Under the pieces are notes generated by a model. That model had not been told where the DNA came from and did not search any database. It saw only the letters and a program-made list of their open reading frames with translations. Below, one piece after another: positions 1 to 8,848 of a stretch of 64,000 nt of DNA. Where the stretch lies: positions 413,501-477,500 of the forward strand of contig NZ_CP070608.1 of assembly GCF_017068455.1 (NCBI RefSeq), in the 5' to 3' direction. A program made the position numbers and the translations under genes. Position 1 is the first letter of the stretch. Each line of letters starts with the position of its first letter. Origin of the DNA: Fulvivirga lutea (GTDB taxonomy: Bacteria > Bacteroidota > Bacteroidia > Cytophagales > Cyclobacteriaceae).

Positions 1-1657
1 ATAGCCATGCTTCCAAATCAGTGAATAATTCCTGATATCCTTTTGTTTGCGATGAAGGTGCGAATGGGTGCATTTTACCAAACTCCGGCCATGTAACCGG
101 CATCATTTCAGTGGTTGCATTCAATTTCATTGTACACGAACCCAATGAAATCATACTGTGTACCAGAGACAAATCTTTGTTTTCTAACCTTTTTATGTAT
201 CTAAGCATTTCATGCTCAGAGTGAAATTTATTGAATACTTGATGCTCAAGAAATTTAGATTCTCTGAGGAGACCTTTTGGCCAGTCTAAAGAAATGTTAT
301 CTGCTTCAGATTGAATGTCAAATGTAGTTTTTGGATCAAATACAGAAACAATTTCTACGATGTCTTCAATTCTGGTTGTTTCATCCAATGAAATACCGAT
401 ATGACCATCACCGAAATACCTGAAATTCATTCCTTTTTCCTCAGATTTAGCTTTGATGCCATCTATATCTGATACTTTAACTTTTAGTGTATCAAAATAA
501 TGTGTGTTAACCTGCTCAAAGCCAGCTTCTTTAATGCCTTTCGCAAGTAGTTTTGTTAAGCCATGCGTTCGTTGAGCTATTTTTTTAAGACCTTCGGGCC
601 CATGATATACGGCATACATGCCGGAGATTACCGCTAACAGAACCTGAGCTGTACAAATATTGGAGGTAGCCTTTTCTCTACGGATATGCTGCTCTCTTGT
701 TTGAAGTGCCATTCTATAAGCATTGTTGCCTTGTGCATCGATTGAAGCTCCAATGATTCTACCAGGAATTTGTCTTTTATAATCTTCTTTTGTCGCAAAA
801 AAAGCTGCGTGAGGTCCACCAAAACCCATCGGCACACCAAATCTTTGGCTTGATCCAACTACTACATCAGCTCCCATTTTACCAGGAGATTTTAGTAGCA
901 CTAGGCTAAGTAAATCAGTTCCAACGGAAACAAAAACATCATTCTCTTTTGCCGATGCAATTAAATCAGAATGATCTATTACTTCGCCATCGTTATTTGG
1001 GTACTGAATATAAATGCCATAAAGTGATTCATCCGTTAAATCCAATTTAGACAAATCATCAATTACTAAATCTATCCCTACGGGAATTGCTCGGGTTTTA
1101 AGCAAATCAAGTGTTTGAGGGAATACGTTTTTATCTACAAAAAACTTACTCGAATTTTTCTTATTCCCCTTCCTAAGACCCATTAACATCGTCATTGCTT
1201 CTGCTGCCGCTGTTCCTTCGTCAAGAAGAGAGGCATTGGCTATTTCCATTCCGGTCAATTCAATAATTGTAGTTTGGAAATTAATTAGCGCTTCAAGTCT
1301 GCCTTGCGCGATTTCTGCCTGGTAAGGAGTGTAGGCTGTATACCACCCCGGGTTTTCAAGAATATTTCTCAAAATTACTGGTGGCGTTATGGTATCATAA
1401 TAGCCAGTGCCTATATATGATTTAAATATTTTATTTTTTGAAGCCAATACTTTAAAGTCACTCAAGAATTGGTATTCGCTCTTTGCTGAAGGTAAATCCA
1501 TTGTCTTTTCCAACTGGATTGCCTTAGGAATAGTCTGATCTATTAAGTCTTCTAATGAATCAGCTTTAATGAACTCAAGCATTTGATTTACCTGATTTTC
1601 ATCAGGCCCGTTGTGGCGGGTATCAAATCTTTCTCGGTAGTTAATATCTAATTTCAT
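1..1657 (-). CDS. gcvP: Glycine dehydrogenase (decarboxylating), P protein, 3' part outside window
   Basis: P protein of the glycine cleavage system: a PLP enzyme that decarboxylates glycine and passes the aminomethyl group to the lipoyl arm of the H protein. About 552 N-terminal residues are visible of a family length near 950-970; the frame is open to base 1, so the C-terminal half with the PLP lysine lies outside. The visible part starts MKLDINYRERFDTRHNGPDE and shows typical blocks such as YTAYTPYQAEIAQGRLEA, GSSQRFGVPMGFGGPHAA and REQHIRREKATSNICTAQ. The ATG at 1657-1655 follows a TAACTTTG box at 1690-1697. lipA lies directly upstream on the same strand, separated by a terminator; lipoate is the cofactor of the glycine cleavage system, which makes the neighbourhood functionally sensible. 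Confidence 0.95.
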   Translation of the reverse strand, partial: MKLDINYRERFDTRHNGPDENQVNQMLEFIKADSLEDLIDQTIPKAIQLEKTMDLPSAKSEYQFLSDFKVLASKNKIFKSYIGTGYYDTITPPVILRNILENPGWYTAYTPYQAEIAQGRLEALINFQTTIIELTGMEIANASLLDEGTAAAEAMTMLMGLRKGNKKNSSKFFVDKNVFPQTLDLLKTRAIPVGIDLVIDDLSKLDLTDESLYGIYIQYPNNDGEVIDHSDLIASAKENDVFVSVGTDLLSLVLLKSPGKMGADVVVGSSQRFGVPMGFGGPHAAFFATKEDYKRQIPGRIIGASIDAQGNNAYRMALQTREQHIRREKATSNICTAQVLLAVISGMYAVYHGPEGLKKIAQRTHGLTKLLAKGIKEAGFEQVNTHYFDTLKVKVSDIDGIKAKSEEKGMNFRYFGDGHIGISLDETTRIEDIVEIVSVFDPKTTFDIQSEADNISLDWPKGLLRESKFLEHQVFNKFHSEHEMLRYIKRLENKDLSLVHSMISLGSCTMKLNATTEMMPVTWPEFGKMHPFAPSSQTKGYQELFTDLEAWL

Positions 1658-1689
1658 ATTTGTTAAGTAGTGGCCTTCAAATGAGACTG

Positions 1690-1697
1690 CAAAGTTA
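1690..1697 (-). promoter_or_regulatory. Putative -7 box of the gcvP promoter
   Basis: TAACTTTG on the minus strand is an exact match to the Bacteroidota -7 consensus TAnnTTTG, about 33 bases upstream of the gcvP ATG. No clear TTG -33 element is present at the expected spacing, so this is a one-element prediction. Confidence 0.35.
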
Positions 1698-1712
1698 ATA
1701 TTATTTTGGGTA

Positions 1713-1748
1713 AAAAAGAGGCCTCACTTTATTACAAAATGAGGCCTA
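1713..1748 (-). terminator. Rho-independent terminator after lipA
   Basis: The arms AGGCCTCA (1719-1726) and TGAGGCCT (1740-1747) are perfectly complementary. On the minus strand the hairpin is followed by a run of six T (plus-strand A-run 1713-1718). It separates lipA from gcvP. Confidence 0.8.
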
Positions 1749-1770
1749 CTATTGTTCCATAAATCTTCAA

Positions 1771-2661
1771 TTAAATAGGAACATTTACGTGTCTTTCTGC
1801 ATGGTAAGATGATCTTACCAAAGGACCTGATTCAACATATTTTAATCCTCTTTTCAATCCCTCTTCTCTGTACGCATCAAACTGATCAGGGTGAATAAAC
1901 TCAGCAACCTCTAAATGCATTTTAGTTGGTTGTAAATATTGGCCTAAAGTTAAAATGTCCAGTCCGTTTGCAACCAGGTCATCCATTGCCTTATGTACTT
2001 CTTCAGGCTTTTCACCTACCCCTAACATAATACCTGACTTAGTACGCTTACCTGCTTCTTTGGTAAGCTTTATTTGCTCAAGGCTTCTGGCATATTTAGC
2101 CTGTGGCCTAACCCTTCTGTATAAACTTTCAACCGTTTCCACATTATGAGAAACTACTTCCTGACCACCCTCAATCATCCTATACAAGGCGTCCCAATTA
2201 CCCTTTACATCGGGAATTAATGTTTCTATGGTTGTTTCAGGTGAAAGTTTCTTGGTTTCAATTACCGTTTGATACCAAATTTCTGCACCTCTGTCTTTTA
2301 ATTCATCTCTATTAACCGAGGTAATTACGGCATGCTTCACGCCCATGAGTTTAATAGCCTCGGCAACACGTTTAGGCTCTTCCTCGTCATATTCTGGTGG
2401 GCGGCCTGTCGCTACCGCACAGAAAGTACAGCTTCGGGTACAAACATTCCCTAATATCATAAAAGTGGCCGTACCGGCTCCCCAGCATTCGCCCATGTTT
2501 GGGCAATTACCGCTTTCACAAATGGTATGTAATTTATAGTTGTCAACCAGTTTTCTAACCTTAGCATATTCTTCCCCAACAGGGAGTTTAACTCTCAGCC
2601 AATCTGGTTTTCTGATTTTACTTTTCTTTTCTTCTTTTGAAACTACAGGAAGTTCTATCAT
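1771..2661 (-). CDS. lipA: Lipoyl synthase
   Basis: Radical SAM enzyme that inserts two sulfur atoms into protein-bound octanoyl groups to make lipoyl cofactors, used by the glycine cleavage H protein and 2-oxoacid dehydrogenases. 296 aa, normal for LipA. The auxiliary cluster motif CX4CX5C is C48, C53, C59 ([12 protein letters not shown]); the radical SAM motif CX3CX2C is C74, C78, C81 (CTRSCTFC). The C-terminal RSSYHA motif, whose serine binds the auxiliary cluster in the family, is near residue 283. Its clients gcvP (next gene) and the E1 dehydrogenase at 6823-8802 are both nearby. A -7 box lies upstream and a strong terminator downstream, so it is probably monocistronic. Confidence 0.97.
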   Translation of the reverse strand: MIELPVVSKEEKKSKIRKPDWLRVKLPVGEEYAKVRKLVDNYKLHTICESGNCPNMGECWGAGTATFMILGNVCTRSCTFCAVATGRPPEYDEEEPKRVAEAIKLMGVKHAVITSVNRDELKDRGAEIWYQTVIETKKLSPETTIETLIPDVKGNWDALYRMIEGGQEVVSHNVETVESLYRRVRPQAKYARSLEQIKLTKEAGKRTKSGIMLGVGEKPEEVHKAMDDLVANGLDILTLGQYLQPTKMHLEVAEFIHPDQFDAYREEGLKRGLKYVESGPLVRSSYHAERHVNVPI

Positions 2662-2682
2662 GCTCTAGTAATTATCTAAATG

Positions 2683-2690
2683 CAAAGGTA
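2683..2690 (-). promoter_or_regulatory. Putative -7 box of the lipA promoter
   Basis: TACCTTTG on the minus strand matches TAnnTTTG exactly, about 22 bases upstream of the lipA ATG. The -33 region has no good TTG at the usual spacing. Confidence 0.4.
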
Positions 2691-2719
2691 CATTTTAACT
2701 ATAGAATTAACCAGAGAGA

Positions 2720-3448
2720 CTACCTTCTGGTTCCGTAGAATATGGTAATATATGCTGTTGGAAAAATAGCTTTGTTTTCAACGCCCGCCATCAGGTCTAT
2801 TTTCTGAGTGTATGCGTCTAAAAGTGCTCCAATTTCAACACCCGTCACACTACTCTTCAATGTGCCCATTTCGAAACTAATGCCAGCCTTTAAGTTTGCT
2901 CCTATACGAATGTTGGATTCTTGAATGCCTTGAAATAAATAACCCGTTCCAATTATTCCTTCTATTGAATGGATGCTCGGATCGTAAGGTACTCTTTCTG
3001 TATTTCCTCCAATTGTACTTCCACGATCAGGACTATACTCTATGTAATAGGGCGCAAGAATTCCTAAAGATGGGCCAATCGCAGTGATTGCTTTTATTTC
3101 AACTCCTTGTTGTGGTGCTTTTCTAAATAAGATTAACTCTCTACCATATTGGAATCGCAGAGCGTATAAATAATTAACTTTTCCGAAAATAAAGCTGCTA
3201 CCTGCACTAGTCCTAAGCTGAGTTTCCTGATTATGTTTAACGTTCATCACCTCTAAACCCACGCTCTCGAATAAATTATCGCCTATTTTTCTGGATTTAC
3301 GAAATGTGAAACCTCCAATGAGGCCTCCAGACGTATTTTTGTTTATCCCCCAAACAAACTCTGAATTGTAATCTTCATGGTCTTCCTGAGCATTGGACGT
3401 TAACCCAATGAGAAGTAGAAGCGGTAGTATAAGAATCTTTTTATTCAC
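2720..3448 (-). CDS. Secreted or outer-membrane protein of unknown function
   Basis: 242 aa with a clear signal peptide (MNKKILILPLLLLIGLTSNA, cleavage likely before QEDHED). The rest alternates short aromatic/hydrophobic strands with glycine turns (GGLIGGFTFRKSR, IGTGYLFQG, NLKAGISFEMG) and ends near an aromatic residue (ITIFYGTRR), which resembles a small outer-membrane beta-barrel. I do not recognise a named family. The start codon is GTG (3448-3446); no in-frame ATG exists before the hydrophobic core, so GTG is the supported start. It lies upstream of lipA on the same strand, but lipA has its own -7 box. Confidence 0.75.
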   Translation of the reverse strand: MNKKILILPLLLLIGLTSNAQEDHEDYNSEFVWGINKNTSGGLIGGFTFRKSRKIGDNLFESVGLEVMNVKHNQETQLRTSAGSSFIFGKVNYLYALRFQYGRELILFRKAPQQGVEIKAITAIGPSLGILAPYYIEYSPDRGSTIGGNTERVPYDPSIHSIEGIIGTGYLFQGIQESNIRIGANLKAGISFEMGTLKSSVTGVEIGALLDAYTQKIDLMAGVENKAIFPTAYITIFYGTRR

Positions 3449-3522
3449 TCTGCAAAAGAATAATTAAATTTAGTAAAATTAAAACGGAAAACCTCTTAAG
3501 ATAGTTTAACCCCAACCGAATA

Positions 3523-3927
3523 ATGGCACAAATGAAAGTAAGTTACCTTGGTTCTTTGCGAACGGAGGGCACACATATCAAGTCAGGAAATAAAATAATT
3601 ACTGATGCCCCAACTGACAATAATGGCAAGGGTGAAGCTTATTCGCCCACTGATTTACTATGTTCTTCACTTTGCTCTTGCATGATGACCCTGATGGGGA
3701 TTTATGCTAACAAAGAATCAGTAAGTTTAGAAGGTTTAAGTGCCGATATCACCAAAGTGATGGCTGCCAACCCTAGAAAAGTGAAAGAAGTAATAATCAA
3801 CTTTACAATACCTGAATTAAAAGCATCAAAGGAACAAATCGAAGGTCTTAAACATGCTGCTCTTACCTGCCCTGTATCACTAAGTCTTTCTGAAGAGCTA
3901 AAGCAAACAATAAGCTTTAATTTTTAA
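3523..3927 (+). CDS. OsmC family protein
   Basis: 134 aa OsmC/Ohr-type protein, a cytoplasmic thiol-dependent hydroperoxide reductase family. The conserved features are the N-terminal beta region, the SPTDLLCSSLCSCMMT helix carrying C47, C51 and C53, and the second conserved cysteine C116 in LTCPVSLSL. The GEAYSPTDLL block is typical of the YhfA/OsmC branch rather than true Ohr. Its stop codon overlaps the stop of the convergent YtxJ-like gene (shared TTAA, 3924-3927). Both neighbours act in thiol/redox chemistry; a joint role is only inferred. Confidence 0.9.
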   Translation: MAQMKVSYLGSLRTEGTHIKSGNKIITDAPTDNNGKGEAYSPTDLLCSSLCSCMMTLMGIYANKESVSLEGLSADITKVMAANPRKVKEVIINFTIPELKASKEQIEGLKHAALTCPVSLSLSEELKQTISFNF

Positions 3928-4259
3928 GCTATTACAGATTTTGAGATGTCGGAATAAGAAATACCCATATGGGAGCTATGATGCACCACTGCTTTATTTT
4001 TTATTAAAATAGCTTGTGGAGATTGATGCTCAACATTTAATTGGCTTGCAATTTGATTTGATAGTGACCGAAACTGAATTAAATCTAAATAGTAGGGTTT
4101 AATACCCTCCGATTCGCTCCATGATCGCTCCAGTCTATTTAAGGCCATGCTACTAATGGAACACCTTGTACTATGTTTAAATATTAAAACGGGTGTTTCT
4201 TCAGATTCATTAATTGCTGCCTTTAGTTGATCCTCAGATGTTAAATGATTCCAATTCAT
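3924..4259 (-). CDS. ytxJ: Bacillithiol-system redox protein, YtxJ-like
   Basis: 111 aa thioredoxin-fold protein of the YtxJ family, proposed to act as a monothiol bacilliredoxin-like protein in organisms that make bacillithiol. The N-terminal beta-alpha unit ends in KHSTRCSISS, where C33 is the single active-site cysteine in a CSIS motif instead of CXXC. The SPQAILIKNKAVVHHSSH stretch contains the cis-proline region of the fold. It starts 3 bases after the stop of the basic repeat protein upstream, so the two are probably co-transcribed. bshC at 20054-21619 confirms that the thiol itself is likely made. Confidence 0.85.
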   Translation of the reverse strand: MNWNHLTSEDQLKAAINESEETPVLIFKHSTRCSISSMALNRLERSWSESEGIKPYYLDLIQFRSLSNQIASQLNVEHQSPQAILIKNKAVVHHSSHMGISYSDISKSVIA

Positions 4260-4262
4260 AAA

Positions 4263-6770
4263 TTAATCGTACCAAATTTCTCTTTCTCGTTTATCGAAGC
4301 GAGGTGCTCTTTCTTTCTCCTTCACATTGTCAGGTTGCCCCTCATTCTTCTTGAATATTTTAGCAAACAATAATTTCAAGCTAAAAAGTTTCTCTTTTTC
4401 TTGAGTAGCACTATTTTTTCCCCGAGCATACTTAAGGCTTGGGTGCCTATCCTGAAGGCTTTTTTTACTCATTTTAATATTACCCTGATAGTTAGATGCG
4501 CTAATGGCCGCCTTTGAAGGTCCGCGCCCTTTTAACGCTTCACTTACGGAATTAGGATTTCGCTTATAGTTATAAGCCAATTTGGTTCTCCCTTTGAAGG
4601 CCGTTCCTCTGGCTGTTTCTTTTGAAGGAGCTATACCCAGCAGTGATTCTTTAGCAGTGCTTGGGTTTTTCCTTACTGACCAGGTTACTTTGGTTCTTCC
4701 ACCAAAATCAGCTCCTTTTTGTGCACCCGATTGTGGTGGTCTGTTTTTTAGGGATTCGTCAGCCGCATTCGGATTTTGCTTGTATTTCCAGGTTTGTTTA
4801 GTTCTACCTGTAAAATTACCTCCTAAAAAGTAATTCTTATTAGGAGCATGCTTTTTCAATGCCTCATCCGCTGCCGCTGGGTTCTTTTTATATTTTCTAC
4901 TATCCTTAATTGTACCCTGATAATTACCTGCTAACCTGTCATTCTTCTGTTCTTCTTTTACTTTTAATGACTCCTTAGCTGCATTCGGATTTTTCTTATA
5001 ATCGAATTTTCTTTTTTGGTTTCCTTTATAGGTGCCTGCCAACGCATCGAAATTGCCTCCTTTATATTTTCTCTGCTTGAGTGTGCCCTGATATCCTGCC
5101 AAATCATCTTTATTTTTTGAAAAACGGACTTTAATCGCCTTTTTATCTGCACTTGGGTGACGCTTGTAATCAAATCTTCTTTTTTCACCCCCCTTGTAAG
5201 TGCTTGATAATGCATCATAATAACCACCTTTATATTTGGACTGCTTGAGGTTACCTTGGAACGACCTTACGCGTTGACTTTGCTCCGAATTGTTTTGTTT
5301 CGTTATTGATTGACCTTTGTTATTCCATCTGATACCTGAAATACTACCACCGCCTTTTAAAGGTTTACCTGCCTTAATATTGCCTTGAAATGAGCGTACT
5401 CGCTGACTTTGCTCCGAGTTATTTTGTTTCGTTATTGATTGACCCTTATTATTCCATCTGATGCCGGATATACTTCCGCCTCCTTTTAATGGCTTTCCAG
5501 CTTTGATATTTCCCTGAAAAGATCTGGCTCGTTGATTTTGTTCAGCATTGTTTGCTTTTGTAATTGATTTACCAGAATTATTCCATCTTTTACCGGAAAT
5601 ACTACCTCCACCCTTAAGCGGTTTTCCAGCCTTAATGTTTCCCTGGAAACTGAGCCCTTTACTTGTGCCTGATCCAGGTGGATTACTGCCACTCAGTTTC
5701 TTACCAGCCCGCTCCTTTCTGCTCGAAACTGATTTATAGCTACCTCCTTTAATTTTTCCTTTATATGCCCGATCTCCTCTTCTACTTTTATTTTTTGGAT
5801 AGGGCGTAAACTGTGGGCCATCAAACTTTGGCCCTTCACTAGTTCTGATTCGCAATTTATTTCCCGAAATATCTTTCTTCCAGGCCCTTTCAGGTCTTCT
5901 GGTCGCGGATTTATAGCCTCCTCCGAAGCCTCCTGAATAAGCTTGGTCGCCTTTTCTGCCAGGACTGGTGTATTTCGTTTTTGGCGGCTTTTGTACTCCC
6001 GGACGGCCAGTTGTGCGTTTTGTCTGAAATGTTCTTCCAGTAATATCTCCTTTAAAGGCCTTCTCCCATTTCTTTTTTGGTCTAAAAGAACTGTAAGGTG
6101 TTTTTCTTTTTCGAACTCGGTAAGCCCCCGATGCCGATCTTGGCACCACTCTTCCCGAGGTAGCTTTTTGTTCTGAGGAACGCGTTGCAGAACGCACCGA
6201 GCCTCCCTGATAATTACTTTTACCAGTGAAAGTGACTCTCTTAGTTCGTTTATTCAATGCCCGGCCATTAACTCCACCCTTCCATGCTTTTTCGCGAGGT
6301 CTGGTTGAAGTTCTCGGTGGACCTGAAGCTTTTTTTGCGTTTTCAGAAGGCCGTTGTGTAAAGCGCGCTTTTGATAAGGCCTTTTTTGCTACACTTGCTT
6401 CCGTTTTTCTTTTTCTTCCTGCATAAGGATTTGGTTGCGCATAGTTCGCATTGGAACGCAACCTTGAAGATTTTATCCTGGTAACTTTTCTTCCAGTTAT
6501 ATCACCTTTATAAGCCTTTTCACCCTGCCTGGTTCTCGACTTAAAACGTACCTGCCTTAATTTACTTTTGTTTGATCTGGCTCTGTCGCCTCTTCGCTTG
6601 AGCCTGCGGTTCTCTTTATTTTTCCTCTCATTCAAACGCTCAAACTTATTCTTTTCCTGAGCTTGTACGACATTGCTACCCTGAAAACAGGAACCACAAA
6701 GTAATACAAGAACAAGTATTGTCCACTTTAGGGGCTTAGAAATGCTCGCGCTATGGTATTGAAAAGACAA
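4263..6770 (-). CDS. Large, very basic secreted repeat protein, unknown function
   Basis: 835 aa, extremely rich in Lys/Arg/Gly/Asn/Ser, with a hydrophobic N-terminal segment (KWTILVLVLLCGSCF) and a likely cleavage after NVVQA; export is inferred. Three repeat families follow. Residues ~60-360 hold about seven units like GEKAYKGDITGR / REKAWKGGVNGR / PERAWKKDISGN. Next come three tandem 43-residue units beginning FQGNIKAGKPLKGGGSISG (bases 5268-5654). The C-terminal third has units with KNPNAADESLK-type cores alternating with GNFxGRTK. I recognise no domain. The track start is TTG (6770-6768), which overlaps a near-consensus -7 box (TTATTTTG); no ATG lies before the hydrophobic segment, so the start is uncertain. 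ytxJ follows after 3 bases and the E1 dehydrogenase precedes by about 50. Confidence 0.75.
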   Translation of the reverse strand: MSFQYHSASISKPLKWTILVLVLLCGSCFQGSNVVQAQEKNKFERLNERKNKENRRLKRRGDRARSNKSKLRQVRFKSRTRQGEKAYKGDITGRKVTRIKSSRLRSNANYAQPNPYAGRKRKTEASVAKKALSKARFTQRPSENAKKASGPPRTSTRPREKAWKGGVNGRALNKRTKRVTFTGKSNYQGGSVRSATRSSEQKATSGRVVPRSASGAYRVRKRKTPYSSFRPKKKWEKAFKGDITGRTFQTKRTTGRPGVQKPPKTKYTSPGRKGDQAYSGGFGGGYKSATRRPERAWKKDISGNKLRIRTSEGPKFDGPQFTPYPKNKSRRGDRAYKGKIKGGSYKSVSSRKERAGKKLSGSNPPGSGTSKGLSFQGNIKAGKPLKGGGSISGKRWNNSGKSITKANNAEQNQRARSFQGNIKAGKPLKGGGSISGIRWNNKGQSITKQNNSEQSQRVRSFQGNIKAGKPLKGGGSISGIRWNNKGQSITKQNNSEQSQRVRSFQGNLKQSKYKGGYYDALSSTYKGGEKRRFDYKRHPSADKKAIKVRFSKNKDDLAGYQGTLKQRKYKGGNFDALAGTYKGNQKRKFDYKKNPNAAKESLKVKEEQKNDRLAGNYQGTIKDSRKYKKNPAAADEALKKHAPNKNYFLGGNFTGRTKQTWKYKQNPNAADESLKNRPPQSGAQKGADFGGRTKVTWSVRKNPSTAKESLLGIAPSKETARGTAFKGRTKLAYNYKRNPNSVSEALKGRGPSKAAISASNYQGNIKMSKKSLQDRHPSLKYARGKNSATQEKEKLFSLKLLFAKIFKKNEGQPDNVKEKERAPRFDKREREIWYD
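5268..5654 (-). repeat. Three tandem 129-bp coding repeats
   Basis: Copy 1 is 5526-5654, copy 2 is 5397-5525 and copy 3 is 5268-5396 (read on the minus strand). Each encodes 43 residues beginning (L/R)SFQGNIKAGKPLKGGG. Copies 2 and 3 encode identical peptides but differ at 23 of 129 bases. Copy 1 differs by several residues (KRWNNSGKSITKANNAEQNQ against IRWNNKGQSITKQNNSEQSQ). Confidence 0.9.
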
Positions 6771-6822
6771 AATAATATGCGTAAAAAATTGAGCTACATT
6801 AGCTTAGAACGCATCAAGTTAA

Positions 6823-8802
6823 CTAAAATTCGACTAAATCTTTAATTTTTTGAGCTAACCTACCCTTGGGTAAAAAGTTTTGTTCCAATGGCGGAGAAAA
6901 TGGTACCGCTGTGTCTAAGCTTGCTTCTCTTAAAATAGGCGCATCTAAATAGTTAAAACAGTGTTCACCAATCCAGGCAGAAATTTCTCCTCCAATTCCT
7001 CCGGTTAAACAGTCTTCATGTAAAATAAGAACGCGACCTGTTTTTTCAACAGTTTTTCTTACAGCGTCTTTGTCCCATGGCAACAATGATCTTAAGTCAA
7101 GAATATCAGCTGAAATTTCAGGGTTGTTTCCCATTATTTCTTTGGCCCAATGCACGCCCATGCCATAAGTGATTATTGAGATATCGGAACCTTCCTGCAC
7201 CAAATTGGCCTTACCAATTTCAGTAGTATAATAATCGTCACAAACCTCATCAGTTAGAGAACGATAAAGCATTTTATGCTCAAAGTAAATTACTGGGTTA
7301 GGATCTTCTATTGCTGCGCATAGTAACCCTTTAGCATCTTTAGGGTTGGAAGGATATACCACCTTTAAACCTGGTGTATGAAAAAACCAAGCCTCGTTTG
7401 ATTGGCTATGAAACGGCCCTGCCGCCACACCTGCCCCGGTGGGCATTCGAACCACAACATCAGCATTTTGCTGCCATCTGTAGTGAGATTTTGCGAGGTT
7501 GTTAACAATCTGATTGAAACCGCAAGTAACAAAATCAGCAAATTGCATTTCCACCAACGACTTTCTTTTCTTAATGGACATTCCCAAACCGATACCAATG
7601 ATTGCCGATTCACATAGCGGGGTGTTTCTAATCCTTTCTCTACCGAATTTATCGACAAAGCCTTCAGTAATCTTAAATACCCCTCCATAATCAGCTACAT
7701 CCTGACCCATGATGACCAGCTCTGGGTATTTTTCTAAACTTTGTTTTAATCCGTCTGAAATGGCATCTACATATCTTTTTTCTGAAAAATTACCGGACTC
7801 TTCTACTACCTTTTGCTCAAAGGGATAGTACATGTCGGTTATTTCCAGTTCTGTACTCGCCACCGGCAATTCTTCTGAATAAGCCTTATCTAATCCTGTA
7901 TCAATGTCTTGCTGAATACCTGCTCTTAGTTTTTCAATATCTTTCTTTGTAAGAACCTTCTCCTTCAAAAGATATCGCTCATAATTTTCCAAAGGATCTT
8001 TCTTTGCCCAATGATCCATTAATTCTTTAGGAACGTATTTAGTGCCGGAAGCTTCTTCATGGCCGCGCATTCTAAAAGTCATGGCTTCAACAAGTACCGG
8101 CCCACCGCCATTTTTTCTTAATTTTTTTGAAAGCCTGTCAATTGTGTCATACACTTCCAGTACGTTGTTACCATCAATTTTAACAGCTTCAATACCGTAT
8201 CCAGGTCCTTTATCTATGAAGTTTTTGAATTTGAATTGCTCAGAACTAGGCGTGGAAAGGCCGTAACCGTTATTTTCTACAACAAAGATTACTGGCAAAT
8301 TCCACACAGCCGCCACGTTTAATGCTTCATGAAAGTCTCCTTCACTTGCACCACCATCTCCTGTAAACACCAATGTAGCTTTAGACTCCTTCCCAAGTTG
8401 ATTTGCTAATGCTATACCATCGGCTACAGCCAGCTGAGGTCCCAAATGCGAAATCATGCCTACGATATTATAGTCATTCGTGCCGAAGTGAAAAGAACGA
8501 TCTCTCCCTTTTGTAAATCCATGAATTTTACCTTGAAATTGAGCGAATAATCTATCGTAAGGCACATTTCTGGAAGTAAAAACCCCTAAATTCCTATGCA
8601 TTGGAAGTATATATTCCTCATCCTTTAAAGCTTTTGTGGCGCCCACAGAAATCGCCTCTTGCCCTATTCCAGAAAACCACTTGCTAATTTTTCCTTGTCT
8701 TAAAAGAATCAGCATTTTCTCCTCAATCATTCTTGGCCGCAAAAGACCTTCATAGAGGTCCATGAGCAGTTTGTTGGAGTATTTCTTCCTATCGAAATTC
8801 AT
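6823..8802 (-). CDS. 2-oxoacid dehydrogenase E1, alpha and beta subunits fused
   Basis: 659 aa thiamine-diphosphate enzyme carrying E1 alpha (about residues 1-325) and E1 beta (about 340-659) in one chain, the arrangement usual for branched-chain 2-oxoacid dehydrogenase E1 in Bacteroidota. It decarboxylates the 2-oxoacid and acylates the lipoyl arm of E2. The ThDP motif is TGDGGASEGDFHEALN (GDG at 148-150) ending in ENNGYG near 176-181. The beta half shows IRNTPLCESAIIGIGLGM and VVRMPTGAGVAAGPFHSQS. Branched-chain specificity is the best guess; pyruvate or 2-oxoglutarate cannot be excluded without E2. No E2 or E3 is nearby. A strong promoter lies at 8819-8848. Confidence 0.9.
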   Translation of the reverse strand: MNFDRKKYSNKLLMDLYEGLLRPRMIEEKMLILLRQGKISKWFSGIGQEAISVGATKALKDEEYILPMHRNLGVFTSRNVPYDRLFAQFQGKIHGFTKGRDRSFHFGTNDYNIVGMISHLGPQLAVADGIALANQLGKESKATLVFTGDGGASEGDFHEALNVAAVWNLPVIFVVENNGYGLSTPSSEQFKFKNFIDKGPGYGIEAVKIDGNNVLEVYDTIDRLSKKLRKNGGGPVLVEAMTFRMRGHEEASGTKYVPKELMDHWAKKDPLENYERYLLKEKVLTKKDIEKLRAGIQQDIDTGLDKAYSEELPVASTELEITDMYYPFEQKVVEESGNFSEKRYVDAISDGLKQSLEKYPELVIMGQDVADYGGVFKITEGFVDKFGRERIRNTPLCESAIIGIGLGMSIKKRKSLVEMQFADFVTCGFNQIVNNLAKSHYRWQQNADVVVRMPTGAGVAAGPFHSQSNEAWFFHTPGLKVVYPSNPKDAKGLLCAAIEDPNPVIYFEHKMLYRSLTDEVCDDYYTTEIGKANLVQEGSDISIITYGMGVHWAKEIMGNNPEISADILDLRSLLPWDKDAVRKTVEKTGRVLILHEDCLTGGIGGEISAWIGEHCFNYLDAPILREASLDTAVPFSPPLEQNFLPKGRLAQKIKDLVEF

Positions 8803-8818
8803 ATCTTAAATTTTGCCG

Positions 8819-8848
8819 CAAAATTAAGGCATTGGTCTTGCCCTCAAA
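8819..8848 (-). promoter_or_regulatory. Promoter of the E1 dehydrogenase gene
   Basis: On the minus strand, TTTG (8848-8845), an 18-base spacer and TAATTTTG (8826-8819) give a full -33/-7 match to the Bacteroidota consensus, 16 bases upstream of the ATG. It interleaves with the divergent promoter of the M16 peptidase. Confidence 0.55.

Noticed and set aside
5268..5654. Regular 129-bp direct repeats as a possible CRISPR or intergenic repeat
   Set aside because: They are in frame within a coding sequence, have no spacer structure, and their differences are silent.
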